Shown here: positions 1 through 9,534 of the stretch, piece after piece | Position numbering within the stretch: the first letter of the stretch is position 1 | Layout: each line of letters opens with the position of its first letter | Source: Jannaschia helgolandensis | GTDB lineage: Bacteria; Pseudomonadota; Alphaproteobacteria; Rhodobacterales; Rhodobacteraceae | Direction: 5' to 3' | Length of the DNA stretch: 64,000 bases | Assembly (NCBI RefSeq): GCF_900109285.1 | Contig: NZ_FNZQ01000003.1 | Location: 62,001 to 126,000 of the forward strand | Program-made: the position numbers and the translations under genes | The notes under the pieces: model-generated | Seen by the model: only the letters and a program-made list of their open reading frames with translations | The model's database searches: none | Told to the model about the DNA's origin: nothing

Positions 1-244
1 AGGTTTCGGGCGCACCTTTGCGGGCACGCAGCCCCAGATCGTCCAGCGTTGCATTGTCCAGATGAAAGCCGTCCATCGGCACGACCTGCGCCGAACGCCC
101 GCGCCGCACGATGGCTTCGGCCAGCGGTTCCGTTACCGTGGACTTACCGGCGGCGGGTGGCCCCGCCACGGCGATCAGCCGTCGGCCCGGTGGCAACGCC
201 ACCAGCTTATCGGCCAATGTCTCCAGATCGACGGCGTCAGGCAA
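1..244 (-). CDS. P-loop nucleoside/pantothenate kinase-like protein (partial)
   Basis: Only the N-terminal ~81 residues are present; the rest lies beyond the left edge. The reading frame shows a Walker A motif ([11 protein letters not shown]) followed by a [10 protein letters not shown] stretch. This combination is typical of the small uridine kinase / PanK-like nucleoside kinase family that phosphorylates a sugar, nucleoside or pantothenate-like substrate. A TTG start at 244 overlaps the end of aroQ by 8 bp, suggesting translational coupling; another in-frame TTG lies 15 bp upstream. The substrate cannot be told from the sequence. Confidence 0.6.
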   Translation of the reverse strand, partial: MPDAVDLETLADKLVALPPGRRLIAVAGPPAAGKSTVTEPLAEAIVRRGRSAQVVPMDGFHLDNATLDDLGLRARKGAPET

Positions 245-662
245 GACGTGTCGCAAGCCAGCGCAGCGCCGCACGGTATCCCTCTACCCCCAGACCGGCG
301 ATCACTGCGTCGGCTCGCCCCGAAACATAGGAGTGGTGTCGGAACGCTTCGCGTTTGTGGATGTTGGAAATATGAACCTCCACGACCGGCCCCTGATAGG
401 CATTCAGCGCATCCAGAATGGCGATGGACGTATGCGAATAGGCACCGGGGTTGATGACGATGCCGTCGCGCGCGCCCCGCGCCTCCTGTATCCAATCAAC
501 CAGTTGTCCCTCGTGGTTCGACTGCCGGAACTCCAGCGTGGCAAGGTCCATCGCCCGGCAGGACGCCTCGACATCGACCAGCGTGTCGGAACCATAGAGA
601 TGCGGTTCCCGCTGCCCCAGAAGGTTCAGGTTCGGTCCGTTGAGGATCAGGATATCGGCCAT
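237..662 (-). CDS. aroQ: 3-dehydroquinate dehydratase, type II
   Basis: A 141-residue cytosolic enzyme that dehydrates 3-dehydroquinate to 3-dehydroshikimate in the shikimate pathway. The N-terminus carries the type II signature [13 protein letters not shown] with Arg18 and Tyr23 in the catalytic positions. Asn71, His77, Glu95, His97 (in VEVHISN), Arg104 and Arg108 match the family's substrate-binding residues. The length is normal. A GAGGGA ribosome-binding site precedes the ATG. The downstream kinase gene overlaps its stop codon. Confidence 0.95.
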   Translation of the reverse strand: MADILILNGPNLNLLGQREPHLYGSDTLVDVEASCRAMDLATLEFRQSNHEGQLVDWIQEARGARDGIVINPGAYSHTSIAILDALNAYQGPVVEVHISNIHKREAFRHHSYVSGRADAVIAGLGVEGYRAALRWLATRLA

Positions 663-1025
663 GGCGTGTCCCTCGCGGTCGGGCGTTTCAATCGGAGTAG
701 CGCAGCCCGCGCGTCAATCCAACCGTCCTGCGTTCTGGCCCTATGATACGAGCAACTCATAGGTCCAGAGGGTCGCGGGGACTTGATCGACAGGTCGACC
801 TGAACGACCGTCACGTCCAGAGGACACGGAATTGGCCCATCAAACTGCCTTGCGCCGCACAGCGACGACCCTGATCGGGGGCGATCGCACGGCCAAGTCC
901 GTCGCGGTCACGCTGATGGATGCGATGGATGCGCCGCCAGATCTCTCCGTCGTCGATTAGCCACGGGTCCCGCACAGGACCTGTCTGCAAACGGCCCGGT
1001 CCGGGTCCGTGACACAAGGTCCGCC
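663..1025. other. intergenic region, no supported gene
   Basis: This 363-bp stretch separates divergent aroQ and the first dehydrogenase gene, so it should hold promoters for both. A short open frame on the plus strand (832-960, 42 codons from a TTG) has coding-like composition, but it lacks a ribosome-binding site and a recognisable family. No clear operator or terminator was seen. Confidence 0.5.
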
Positions 1026-3464
1026 ATGAACACCCCCGATCCTGCACCGACGCCTGCCACCGCCACCGCCGCCAGATTGCCCGCCCGCGCCCGTGTGGTC
1101 ATCATCGGCGGGGGGGCCGTTGGCGTCTCATCCCTCTATCATCTGGCCAAGCTGGGCTGGACCGATTGCATCCTGCTGGAGCGCAACGAACTGACCGCCG
1201 GGTCGACCTGGCATGCAGCCGGCAACTGCCCGAACTTTGCTGGAAGCTGGGCCGTGATGAATATCCAGCGCTATTCCATGGCGCTCTATCGTGGGCTGGC
1301 CGAAGCGGTCGATTACCCGATGAATTACCACGTCACGGGTGCAATACGGCTGGCACATACCGCAGAGCGAATGCAGGAATTCGAGCATGTGCGCGCAATG
1401 GGCAGCCTTCAGGGCCTGAAACTGTCGATGATGGACCTGCCCGAGATCGGCAATCGCCATCCGATGTGTGAAACGCATGATCTGACCGGGGGGCTATGGG
1501 ACCCGGAGGATGGCGACATCGACCCGGCCCAGTTGACACAGGCACTGGCCAAGGGTGCGCGCGACCTGGGTGCCAAAATTGTCCGCCACTGCCCGGCCAC
1601 GGGCGTGACCCGCGACGGCGACGGCTGGATCGTGCATACGGATGCAGGTGATATTGCCTGCGACAAGGTGGTGAATGCCGCCGGATACTACGCCGCCCGC
1701 GTCGCAGAATGGTTCGAGCCGCATGGCCGCCCGCCATTGCCGATGACCGTCATGTCGCACCAGTATCTGCTGACCGAGCCGATCCCGGAGATCGTGGCAT
1801 GGACCAAGCAGCATGGGCACAAGATGCCGATGATCCGCGACCCGGATGTCAGCTATTACCTGCGACAGGAAAAGACTGGCCTGAACCTTGGCCCGTATGA
1901 GCGGGCGTGCCGATCCGAATGGACCAATGGCGACATGCCCGAGGATTTCAGCTTTCAGCTTTGGCAGGACGATCTTGACCGGTTGGAGGATTATATCGCC
2001 GACGCCATGGAGCGCGTACCGCCCCTTGCAAGCGCGGGCGTCAGCAGTGTCATCAACGGCCCGATTCCCTATACCCCGGACGGGTTGCCCCTGATCGGAC
2101 CAATGCCCGGTGTTAAAAACGCATTTGATGCCAATGTTTTCACCTTCGGCATCGCGCAGGCCGGGGGTGCGGGCAAGGTGCTCGCCGACTGGGTCGTCAA
2201 GGGCGCGCCCGACTGGGATTGCTTCGACGTCGACCCCCGCCGCTTCGGGGCCTATGCCTCCGATCCGACCTATTGCCGCGCCAAGGCCGAAGAGGTCTAC
2301 GGCCACGAATACGCCATGCACTTTCCCCATGCCCGATGGCCCGCCGGGGCGGATCGCCTGATCTCTCCGCTTCATGAAACGCTGAAGGCACAGGGCGCGC
2401 AGATGGCCCCCTACGGCGGATGGGAGCGGGCGACCTGGTTCGCCAGACCCGGCGACGACACCTCGTGGGGAGCTGCCCAGACGTGGCGCCGCGATGGACC
2501 GTGGCACGCTCGTGTGGCCGAAGAGGTCGCGGCCGTCCAAAACGGGTGTGGCGTACTGGACCTGTCCGGTTTCTCGCGGTTCGAACTGTCCGGCCCCGGT
2601 GCAGCCGATTGGCTGGCGGAACAAATCGCGGGTCATCTGCCGCAGACAGGGCGCATGACCCTGTGCTATTTCACTGGTCCCACCGGAAAATTCGCCACCG
2701 AAATGTCCGTCAGTCGCTCGGGCGACGATCAATTCACCCTGATCACGGCGGCCATTGCCCGTGACCATGACCGTGATCTGCTGACCCACGCGCTGCCCGA
2801 TACACTGACCCTTATCGATCAGACCGAAGACATCGCCTGTCTTTTGGTGACGGGTCCAGCGTCACGCGACGTCCTGTCCAAAGTGACCGACGCCGATCTG
2901 TCGTTGCCGTGGCTGTCGGTGCAGGATGCCACCGTTGCCGGACGCACCGCGCGCATGAACCGGGTTAGTTTTGCAGGCGAACTTGGCTGGGAAATCCATG
3001 CGTTGCAAAGCGACATCAAGGTAATACATGAAGCACTGGACGGCGTGACACCCTTCGGGATGTTCGCCCTCGACTCGATGCGCATCGAAAAAGCCTATCG
3101 TGCCTGGGGCAGCGATCTGTCGCCCGGATATACGCTGCGCGAAGTCGGTGCAGACCGATTTATCCGCAAGGAAGATCGAGGCGATGACCCCGCCCGCAAG
3201 CTGGCCGTCCTGACGCTGAATGACCACCCATATGATCCACTGCCGATGTCGCCTGTCTGGATCGGTGACAAGATCGTGGGCGAAATCACATCCGCCGCAT
3301 ATGGTCACCGCGTTCAGAAAGCCATTGCGCTGGCCATGCTGGACTGCACCGATGCGCCTCCAGACACACAGGTAGAGGTTGAAATTTTCGGTCGTCGCGT
3401 CTTGGCAGCCGTTCATGCAGACGCCCCCCTGTGGGACCCAGAAAACGAGCGTATCCGCGCATGA
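1026..3464 (+). CDS. FAD-dependent dimethylglycine/sarcosine dehydrogenase-family protein (DAO + GcvT)
   Basis: An 812-residue protein with an N-terminal FAD-binding DAO domain (dinucleotide motif GGGAVG at residues 28-33) and a C-terminal aminomethyltransferase (GcvT-like) domain. This is the architecture of dimethylglycine, sarcosine and related N-methyl-amino-acid dehydrogenases. His63 in TWHAAG aligns with the histidine that binds FAD covalently in mammalian DMGDH. The expected role is oxidative demethylation of a betaine-derived amine, with the one-carbon unit passed to tetrahydrofolate. Its stop overlaps the start of a paralogue (ATGA). The exact substrate is uncertain, and the segment after WHAAG (NCPNF) differs from that of its neighbour. 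Confidence 0.85.
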   Translation: MNTPDPAPTPATATAARLPARARVVIIGGGAVGVSSLYHLAKLGWTDCILLERNELTAGSTWHAAGNCPNFAGSWAVMNIQRYSMALYRGLAEAVDYPMNYHVTGAIRLAHTAERMQEFEHVRAMGSLQGLKLSMMDLPEIGNRHPMCETHDLTGGLWDPEDGDIDPAQLTQALAKGARDLGAKIVRHCPATGVTRDGDGWIVHTDAGDIACDKVVNAAGYYAARVAEWFEPHGRPPLPMTVMSHQYLLTEPIPEIVAWTKQHGHKMPMIRDPDVSYYLRQEKTGLNLGPYERACRSEWTNGDMPEDFSFQLWQDDLDRLEDYIADAMERVPPLASAGVSSVINGPIPYTPDGLPLIGPMPGVKNAFDANVFTFGIAQAGGAGKVLADWVVKGAPDWDCFDVDPRRFGAYASDPTYCRAKAEEVYGHEYAMHFPHARWPAGADRLISPLHETLKAQGAQMAPYGGWERATWFARPGDDTSWGAAQTWRRDGPWHARVAEEVAAVQNGCGVLDLSGFSRFELSGPGAADWLAEQIAGHLPQTGRMTLCYFTGPTGKFATEMSVSRSGDDQFTLITAAIARDHDRDLLTHALPDTLTLIDQTEDIACLLVTGPASRDVLSKVTDADLSLPWLSVQDATVAGRTARMNRVSFAGELGWEIHALQSDIKVIHEALDGVTPFGMFALDSMRIEKAYRAWGSDLSPGYTLREVGADRFIRKEDRGDDPARKLAVLTLNDHPYDPLPMSPVWIGDKIVGEITSAAYGHRVQKAIALAMLDCTDAPPDTQVEVEIFGRRVLAAVHADAPLWDPENERIRA

Positions 3465-5908
3465 CAGATCCAGTTCCTTCACACGCCCGCGTCGTCATCA
3501 TCGGCGGCGGGGTCATTGGCTGTTCCGTGGCCTATCACCTGACAAAACTCGGCTGGACCGACGTCGTTCTGTTGGAGCGCAAACGCCTGACATCCGGCAC
3601 GACATGGCACGCGGCGGGTCTGATTGCGCAGCTACGGGCGTCAAATCCGGCGACGCGATTGGCGAAATACTCCGCCGACCTCTATGCAAAACTCGAGGAG
3701 GAGACGGGCATCGCCACCGGCGTCCGCCAGAACGGCTCGGTCTCCGTCGCGCTGAATGAAGCGCGGCGCGAGGAACTCCTTCGCACCGCCTCCATGGCCC
3801 GCGCCTTCGGAGTCGAGGTATCGGAATTGACGCCGGATCAGGTCGGCGAAAAATATCCGCACATAAACCTGGAGGGTGTCACGGGCGGTGTCTGGCTGCC
3901 TGGTGACGGACAGGGCGACCCGGCCAACATCGCGCTGGCACTGGCCAAGGGTGCGCGGCAAAAAGGCGCGAAAATCCTGGAAAATACACGCGTCATCGGT
4001 ATCGACACCGACCATCGCACCGCTAGTGCGGTTCACTGGAGCGGCAGCGACGGCCAAGGCAAGATTACCTGCGATCACGTCGTCAACTGCGGTGGCATGT
4101 GGGCGCATGAGGTCGGGCAGATGGCGGGCGTCAATGTCCCGCTGCACGCCTGCGAGCACTTCTACATCGTGACCGAAGCCATTCCCGATTTGACCCGCCT
4201 GCCGGTGCTGCGCGTGCCTGATGAATGTGCCTACTACAAGGAAGATGCGGGTAAGATCCTGCTGGGTGCGTTCGAGCCGGTGTCCAAGCCCTGGGGCATG
4301 AACGGCATTCCCGAAAGCTTCGAGTTCGACCAGCTGCCCGAAGATTTCGATCATTTTGAACCGATTCTGGAGAAAGCGATCGAACGGCTGCCGATGCTGG
4401 CCAACGCGGGTATCCACACGTTCTTCAATGGTCCGGAATCCTTCACCCCTGACGATGCCTACCACCTCGGCCCCTCGCCCGAAGTGCCGAACCTCTGGGT
4501 TGCGGCTGGCTTCAATTCGATCGGCATCCAATCGGCGGGCGGCGCAGGCATGGCGCTGGCACAATGGATGCAGGATGGTGAAATGCCCTTCGATCTGGTC
4601 GATGTGGACGTCGCCCGCAACCAGACGTTCCAGCGCAACCGTCGATATCTGAAAGAACGCGCGTCCGAAACGCTGGGGCTGCTTTATGCCGACCATTGGC
4701 CGTATCGACAGAAGGCAACGGCACGCGGCATTCGACGCTCTCCGTTCCACGCGCAACTTGCGGATCTGGGCGCGGTTTTCGGCGAGTTTGCAGGCTGGGA
4801 ACGCGCCAACTGGTTCGCCTTTCCGGGCGAGCCGCGGCAATATGAATACAGTTGGGGCAAACAGAACTGGTTCGGCAACGCCGCGCATGAACATGGGTTG
4901 ATCCGCAATGGTTGCGGCTTCTACGACATGTCATCCTTCGGCAAGATCAAGATCGACGGCCTGCACGCCGAAGCCTTCCTGAACCGGGTCTGCGGCGGTG
5001 ACATGTCTGTCCCGAACGGCAAGATCGTCTATACTCAGATGCTCAATTCCCGCGCCGGGATCGAAGCGGACGTCACCGTCACCCGCCTGTCGGAGTTCAG
5101 CTATCTGATGGTCACGCCGGCCGCGACGCTGGTCAAAGACATCGCGTGGCTGCGCCGTTTCGAAGACCCTGACGATGCTGTATTCATCACCGATATCACT
5201 GCGGGCGAAGCGGTGCTGGCCGTCATGGGGCCGAAATCGCGCGAGGTATTGCAGTCGATCAGCCCCGCCGATTTCTCGAATGAGGCATTTCCCTTCGGCA
5301 CCGCCCGCGACATCGACATCGGGCTCGGCCTCGCCCGCGCGCACCGGGTGTCCTACGTCGGTGAATTGGGTTGGGAGATCTATATCCCGTCCGATATGGC
5401 GGCGCATGTCATGGAGACATTGATCGAGGCGGAAACCGGCGCGCGTCCCGTCGGTCTGCACACGATGGATAACTGCCGCATCGAACGCGCCTTCCGACAC
5501 ATGGGGCACGATATCACCCCCGAGGATCACGTGGTCGAAGCGGGCCTGGGGTTTGCGGTCAAGGTAAACAAGAAAGCCGACTTCAATGGTCGCAATGCGG
5601 TATTGCGAAAACGGGAGGAGGGGCTGAAGCGTCGGATGTTACAGTTCCGGATGAATGACCCGGACGTGATGCTCTATCACAACGAGCCGATTGTACGGGA
5701 TGGCAGGATCGTGGGCCACATTGCATCCGGGGCTTATGGGCACACCTTGGGCGGCGCCATCGGACTTGGATATGTGCCCTGCGAAGGGCAGTCGGTCGAG
5801 GATTGCCTGTCGTCGCCCTATGAAATTGAAGTGGCAGGCCGTCGACACTCGGCGGACGTGTCGTTCAGACCGATGTATGACCCGACCGGCGAACGTCTGA
5901 AGATGTGA
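3461..5908 (+). CDS. FAD-dependent dimethylglycine/sarcosine dehydrogenase-family protein (DAO + GcvT), second copy
   Basis: An 815-residue paralogue of the preceding gene with the same two-domain layout: dinucleotide motif GGGVIG at 15-20, TWHAAG with His50 as the likely covalent flavin site, then a C-terminal GcvT-like domain. The ATG at 3461 overlaps the previous stop codon, so the two are translationally coupled and probably act in the same glycine betaine / dimethylglycine / sarcosine degradation route. A longer frame from 3431 exists but would overlap the upstream gene. Having two diverged copies suggests two successive demethylations or a heteromeric enzyme; this is inference. Confidence 0.87.
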   Translation: MTDPVPSHARVVIIGGGVIGCSVAYHLTKLGWTDVVLLERKRLTSGTTWHAAGLIAQLRASNPATRLAKYSADLYAKLEEETGIATGVRQNGSVSVALNEARREELLRTASMARAFGVEVSELTPDQVGEKYPHINLEGVTGGVWLPGDGQGDPANIALALAKGARQKGAKILENTRVIGIDTDHRTASAVHWSGSDGQGKITCDHVVNCGGMWAHEVGQMAGVNVPLHACEHFYIVTEAIPDLTRLPVLRVPDECAYYKEDAGKILLGAFEPVSKPWGMNGIPESFEFDQLPEDFDHFEPILEKAIERLPMLANAGIHTFFNGPESFTPDDAYHLGPSPEVPNLWVAAGFNSIGIQSAGGAGMALAQWMQDGEMPFDLVDVDVARNQTFQRNRRYLKERASETLGLLYADHWPYRQKATARGIRRSPFHAQLADLGAVFGEFAGWERANWFAFPGEPRQYEYSWGKQNWFGNAAHEHGLIRNGCGFYDMSSFGKIKIDGLHAEAFLNRVCGGDMSVPNGKIVYTQMLNSRAGIEADVTVTRLSEFSYLMVTPAATLVKDIAWLRRFEDPDDAVFITDITAGEAVLAVMGPKSREVLQSISPADFSNEAFPFGTARDIDIGLGLARAHRVSYVGELGWEIYIPSDMAAHVMETLIEAETGARPVGLHTMDNCRIERAFRHMGHDITPEDHVVEAGLGFAVKVNKKADFNGRNAVLRKREEGLKRRMLQFRMNDPDVMLYHNEPIVRDGRIVGHIASGAYGHTLGGAIGLGYVPCEGQSVEDCLSSPYEIEVAGRRHSADVSFRPMYDPTGERLKM

Positions 5909-5916
5909 TGCGAAAG

Positions 5917-5941
5917 CCGGGGGGCAGCCCTGCTCCCCCGG
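5917..5941. terminator. hairpin between convergent genes
   Basis: A GC-rich inverted repeat (CCGGGGG ... CCCCCGG with an inner GCAG/CTGC extension) lies 8 bp after the second dehydrogenase stop and before the convergent HisD-family gene. The T-run after it is weak (AATATTT), so termination efficiency is uncertain. Confidence 0.5.
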
Positions 5942-6023
5942 AATATTTCAGCAGCAAAGAGGGGTGGCACAGTCGACGCAAGCCATGAGGCGGGATCGTT
6001 GACATGCCGTGTTTCGTGAACTC

Positions 6024-7301
6024 TCACATCTGGCCGTATTTTTTCAGGCGCACATCTGCGGCACGGGCGTGGCCCTCCATTCCTTCGACCCGGCTGATCC
6101 GGGCGCTGGCTTCGGCGACGGGCCGCGCGCCATCGCGGGTTGCGCGCTGCCAGGTCACGATTTTCAGAAACTTGTGAACCGATAGCCCGCCGGTATATCG
6201 CGCCGCGCCGCTGGTCGGCAGGACGTGGTTCGTGCCCGATGCTTTGTCGCCATAGGTCACGGTCACTTCCTCGCCCAGGAACAGCGAGCCGTAGCAGGTC
6301 AGCCGATCCATCCACCACTCCGGGTCGGCGGCCTGAACCGACAGGTGTTCGGGCGCGTAGTTGTCGGAAACCTTCGCCATTTCCTCGCGGTCGGCGCAGA
6401 GAATCACTTCGCCGAAATCGCGCCAGGCGGCCTCGGCACTTTCGCGGTTGGGTGACGGCAGGTCCGCAATCAGCGCGCCCATCCGGTTCATCACGTCATG
6501 CGCCAGAGTTTCGGAATCGGTGACCAGCCAGACCGGAGAGTTCCAACCGTGTTCGGCCTGACTGACCAGATCGACGGCCACGATATCAGGATCGGCTGTC
6601 GCATCCGCAATAATCAGGCTGTCGGTCGGTCCGGCGACCATATCGATACCGACGCGCCCGAATAAAAGCCGCTTGGCTTCGGCCACGAACTGATTGCCCG
6701 GCCCCACCAATATGGATGCTTTGGGTGCGCCGAACAGGCCAAACGCCAGCGCCGCGATACCCTGCACGCCGCCCATGGCAAGGATCGTGTCCGCGCCGCA
6801 CAGGTCGGCCGCATAGGCGATCGCGGGGTCGATACCACCACCCTTGCGCGGTGGCGATGCGACGGTGACATGACTGACGCCCGCGACCTTGGCGGTGGTC
6901 ACCGTCATGATCGCACTGGCGACATGGGCGTATCGCCCGCCTGGAACATAGGCTCCTGCTGCCGTGACAGGGATGACTTTCTGGCCTGTGCTCAGGCCGG
7001 GCAAAAGCTCGATCTGCGTCTCGGTCAGGGTTTTGCGTTGCGCCTTGGCGAAGCGGCGGACGTTGGCATGGGCAAAGGCGATATCCTGCCGCACCTGGTC
7101 GGACAATTGGGCCGTCGCAGCGTCGATATCTGCGCGGCTCAGCACGGGGTTGCCCGGCGCATCGTCCAACTTGCCGGCCCATTCCATCGCCGTCGCGTCG
7201 CCCCCGGCTTCGATTTGCGCCAGCATATCTGCAACCGTGCGGGTGACATCCGCCGCGCCGGTTTCGGCAGTGCGGGTGGCTTTCTTCAGGAATGCGGGCA
7301 T
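6024..7301 (-). CDS. histidinol dehydrogenase-family NAD-dependent dehydrogenase (HisD/HpsN-like)
   Basis: A 424-residue zinc- and NAD-dependent alcohol dehydrogenase of the HisD fold. Gln248 and His251 in SQAEH, a later Asp in YGDKASGTNH, and the His in EGMEGHA match the zinc ligands. The Glu318-His319 pair in YAPEHL matches the catalytic base pair. The start at 7301 has a GGAGG site; a longer frame lacks one. Substrate-loop features (GPTDSLIIAD, EHGWNSPVW) differ from biosynthetic HisD, and no his genes are nearby. It is therefore more likely a catabolic paralogue such as the sulfopropanediol dehydrogenase HpsN group. The neighbouring demethylating dehydrogenases hint at a role in osmolyte breakdown. 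Confidence 0.8.
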   Translation of the reverse strand: MPAFLKKATRTAETGAADVTRTVADMLAQIEAGGDATAMEWAGKLDDAPGNPVLSRADIDAATAQLSDQVRQDIAFAHANVRRFAKAQRKTLTETQIELLPGLSTGQKVIPVTAAGAYVPGGRYAHVASAIMTVTTAKVAGVSHVTVASPPRKGGGIDPAIAYAADLCGADTILAMGGVQGIAALAFGLFGAPKASILVGPGNQFVAEAKRLLFGRVGIDMVAGPTDSLIIADATADPDIVAVDLVSQAEHGWNSPVWLVTDSETLAHDVMNRMGALIADLPSPNRESAEAAWRDFGEVILCADREEMAKVSDNYAPEHLSVQAADPEWWMDRLTCYGSLFLGEEVTVTYGDKASGTNHVLPTSGAARYTGGLSVHKFLKIVTWQRATRDGARPVAEASARISRVEGMEGHARAADVRLKKYGQM

Positions 7302-7533
7302 TGGGTCCTCCGGCGCGAAAGTAGAAATATAGATAAGGATCAAAGAGCTGCGATCCGAGATTGATGTCGACTGGGCATGGGGCCGATCCGCCTCGACGGG
7401 GCATACAGACAGCCGGGCCGATCGCTCGTCGTCGCGGATGAGTGTGCGCCACGCATCAGATGCAGGTAAAGCGAAACAGCCGGATGCAGGCTGTGGACCT
7501 ATCGCATGGTCGCGGTTGGCCTTATCAAGCCAG

Positions 7534-7560
7534 ACAAAAAGGGCGACCCGAAGGCCGCCC
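7534..7560 (-). terminator. rho-independent terminator after glnA
   Basis: On the minus strand an 8-bp stem (GGGCGGCC / GGTCGCCC, one G-T pair) closed by a TTCG tetraloop is followed by TTTTTGT. It lies about 40 bp beyond the glnA stop. Confidence 0.85.
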
Positions 7561-7601
7561 CGTTGTTGTTGAAACCGGCAGGCACGCAGCCTGCCAAGTT
7601 G

Positions 7602-9005
7602 TCAGCAGGAGTAGTACATCTGGTATTCGATCGGATGGGGCGTGTGCTCGTAGGCGTGAACCTCGTCCCACTTGAGCGCCATGTAGCCCTCGATCTGGTC
7701 ACGGGTGAACACATCGCCGGCGATCAGGAAGTCGTGGTCCTTCTCCAGTTCGTCCAGCGCCTCGCGCAAGCTGCCGCAGACGGTCGGGATGGTGGCCAAC
7801 TCTTCCGGAGGCAGGTCGTAGAGATCCTTGTCCGACGGCTCGCCGGGGTGGATTTTGTTCTTGATGCCATCAAGACCGGCCATCAGCAGGGCAGAGAAAC
7901 ACAGGTAGGGGTTCGCCGCCGGATCAGGGAAGCGGGCCTCGACGCGTTTGGCCTTGGGCGACTCGGTCCACGGGATGCGGACGCAACCGGACCGGTTGCG
8001 CGCGGAATAGGCACGCAGGACAGGCGCCTCAAAGTTAGGGATCAGGCGCTTGTAGCTGTTGGTAGCCGGGTTGGTGAAGGCGTTCAGGGCCTTGGCATGC
8101 TTCAGGATGCCACCGATGAAATACAGGGCTTCCATCGAAAGATCGGCATATTGGTCGCCCGCAAACAACGGCTTGCCGTCTTTCCAGATCGACATGTTCA
8201 CGTGCATGCCGGTGCCGTTGTCGCCCGCGATTGGCTTGGGCATGAACGTGGCGGTCTTGCCATAGGCGTGGGCGACGTTGTGGATCACGTACTTGTACTT
8301 CTGGATCTCGTCGGCCTGCTTGGTCAGCGAGCCGAAAATCAGGCCCAACTCGTGCTGGCATGAGGCGACTTCGTGGTGGTGCTTGTCGACCTTCATGCCG
8401 ATGCGCTTCATCGTCGAGAGCATCTCGGAGCGCAGGTCCTGAGCCGAGTCGGTCGGGTTGACCGGGAAGTAGCCACCCTTGACGCCCGGACGATGGCCCA
8501 TGTTGCCCATTTCGTACTCGGTGTTCGTGTTCCACGAGGCGTCGGCGGCATCGACCTCGAACCCGACGGAATTCATCGAGTTGGAATACCGCACGTCGTC
8601 GAACAGGAAGAATTCGGCTTCGGGTCCCATATAGGCCACGTCGCCGATACCCGACGAAATCAGATAGGCTTCGGCCTTCTCGGCGGTGCCGCGCGGGTCA
8701 CGGTCATAGGCTTCGCCGGTGTCCGGCTCCACCACGGAGCAGTGAACGCAGATCGTCTTCTCCGCATAGAACGGATCGACATAAGCGCTCTCCACGTCCA
8801 GCATCAGCTTCATGTCGGAAGCTTCGATCGACTTCCAGCCCGCAATCGAGGAGCCGTCGAACATGAAGCCTTCCTCGATGAAGTCCTCGTCCACCAGGTC
8901 GGATACGACGGTGACGTGCTGCAACTTGCCGCGCGGGTCAGTAAAACGGACGTCGACGTATTCCGCTTCCTCGTCTTTGATCATCTTCAGCAGGGCATTG
9001 GACAT
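7602..9005 (-). CDS. glnA: type I glutamine synthetase
   Basis: A 467-residue subunit of the dodecameric enzyme that makes glutamine from glutamate, ammonia and ATP. The sequence runs from the N-terminal beta-grasp region ([11 protein letters not shown]) to the catalytic domain. Tyr396 in DLYDLPPEE is the conserved adenylylation site used by GlnE, so activity should be under PII/adenylyltransferase control. Downstream of glnB with a 40-bp spacer, it forms the classic alphaproteobacterial glnB-glnA operon ending at the terminator near 7550. Confidence 0.97.
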   Translation of the reverse strand: MSNALLKMIKDEEAEYVDVRFTDPRGKLQHVTVVSDLVDEDFIEEGFMFDGSSIAGWKSIEASDMKLMLDVESAYVDPFYAEKTICVHCSVVEPDTGEAYDRDPRGTAEKAEAYLISSGIGDVAYMGPEAEFFLFDDVRYSNSMNSVGFEVDAADASWNTNTEYEMGNMGHRPGVKGGYFPVNPTDSAQDLRSEMLSTMKRIGMKVDKHHHEVASCQHELGLIFGSLTKQADEIQKYKYVIHNVAHAYGKTATFMPKPIAGDNGTGMHVNMSIWKDGKPLFAGDQYADLSMEALYFIGGILKHAKALNAFTNPATNSYKRLIPNFEAPVLRAYSARNRSGCVRIPWTESPKAKRVEARFPDPAANPYLCFSALLMAGLDGIKNKIHPGEPSDKDLYDLPPEELATIPTVCGSLREALDELEKDHDFLIAGDVFTRDQIEGYMALKWDEVHAYEHTPHPIEYQMYYSC

Positions 9006-9045
9006 GTGGCGTCCCTTTCCGTGTAGTATCAGTTGTTAGTGGAAT

Positions 9046-9384
<339 letters not shown>

Positions 9385-9534
9385 TCAGTCCTCCCGGAGT
9401 CGGGCTTGGCTTCGCAGTCTGGACCGGGACGGACAATCGCATAGGCTGCGAGACGGGTCCCGGTCGCATGTGAATCGTCCCGACGTGATTAAAAATTAAA
9501 CGCCACGCCTAATTTATAGACGATTGGAAAACAT

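Noticed and set aside
832-960. 42-codon small frame between aroQ and the first dehydrogenase
   Set aside because: TTG start without ribosome-binding site and no recognisable similarity; recorded only as part of the intergenic region.
1494-2789. 431-codon minus-strand frame within the first dehydrogenase gene
   Set aside because: It lies opposite a clear FAD/GcvT enzyme and has no domain of its own.
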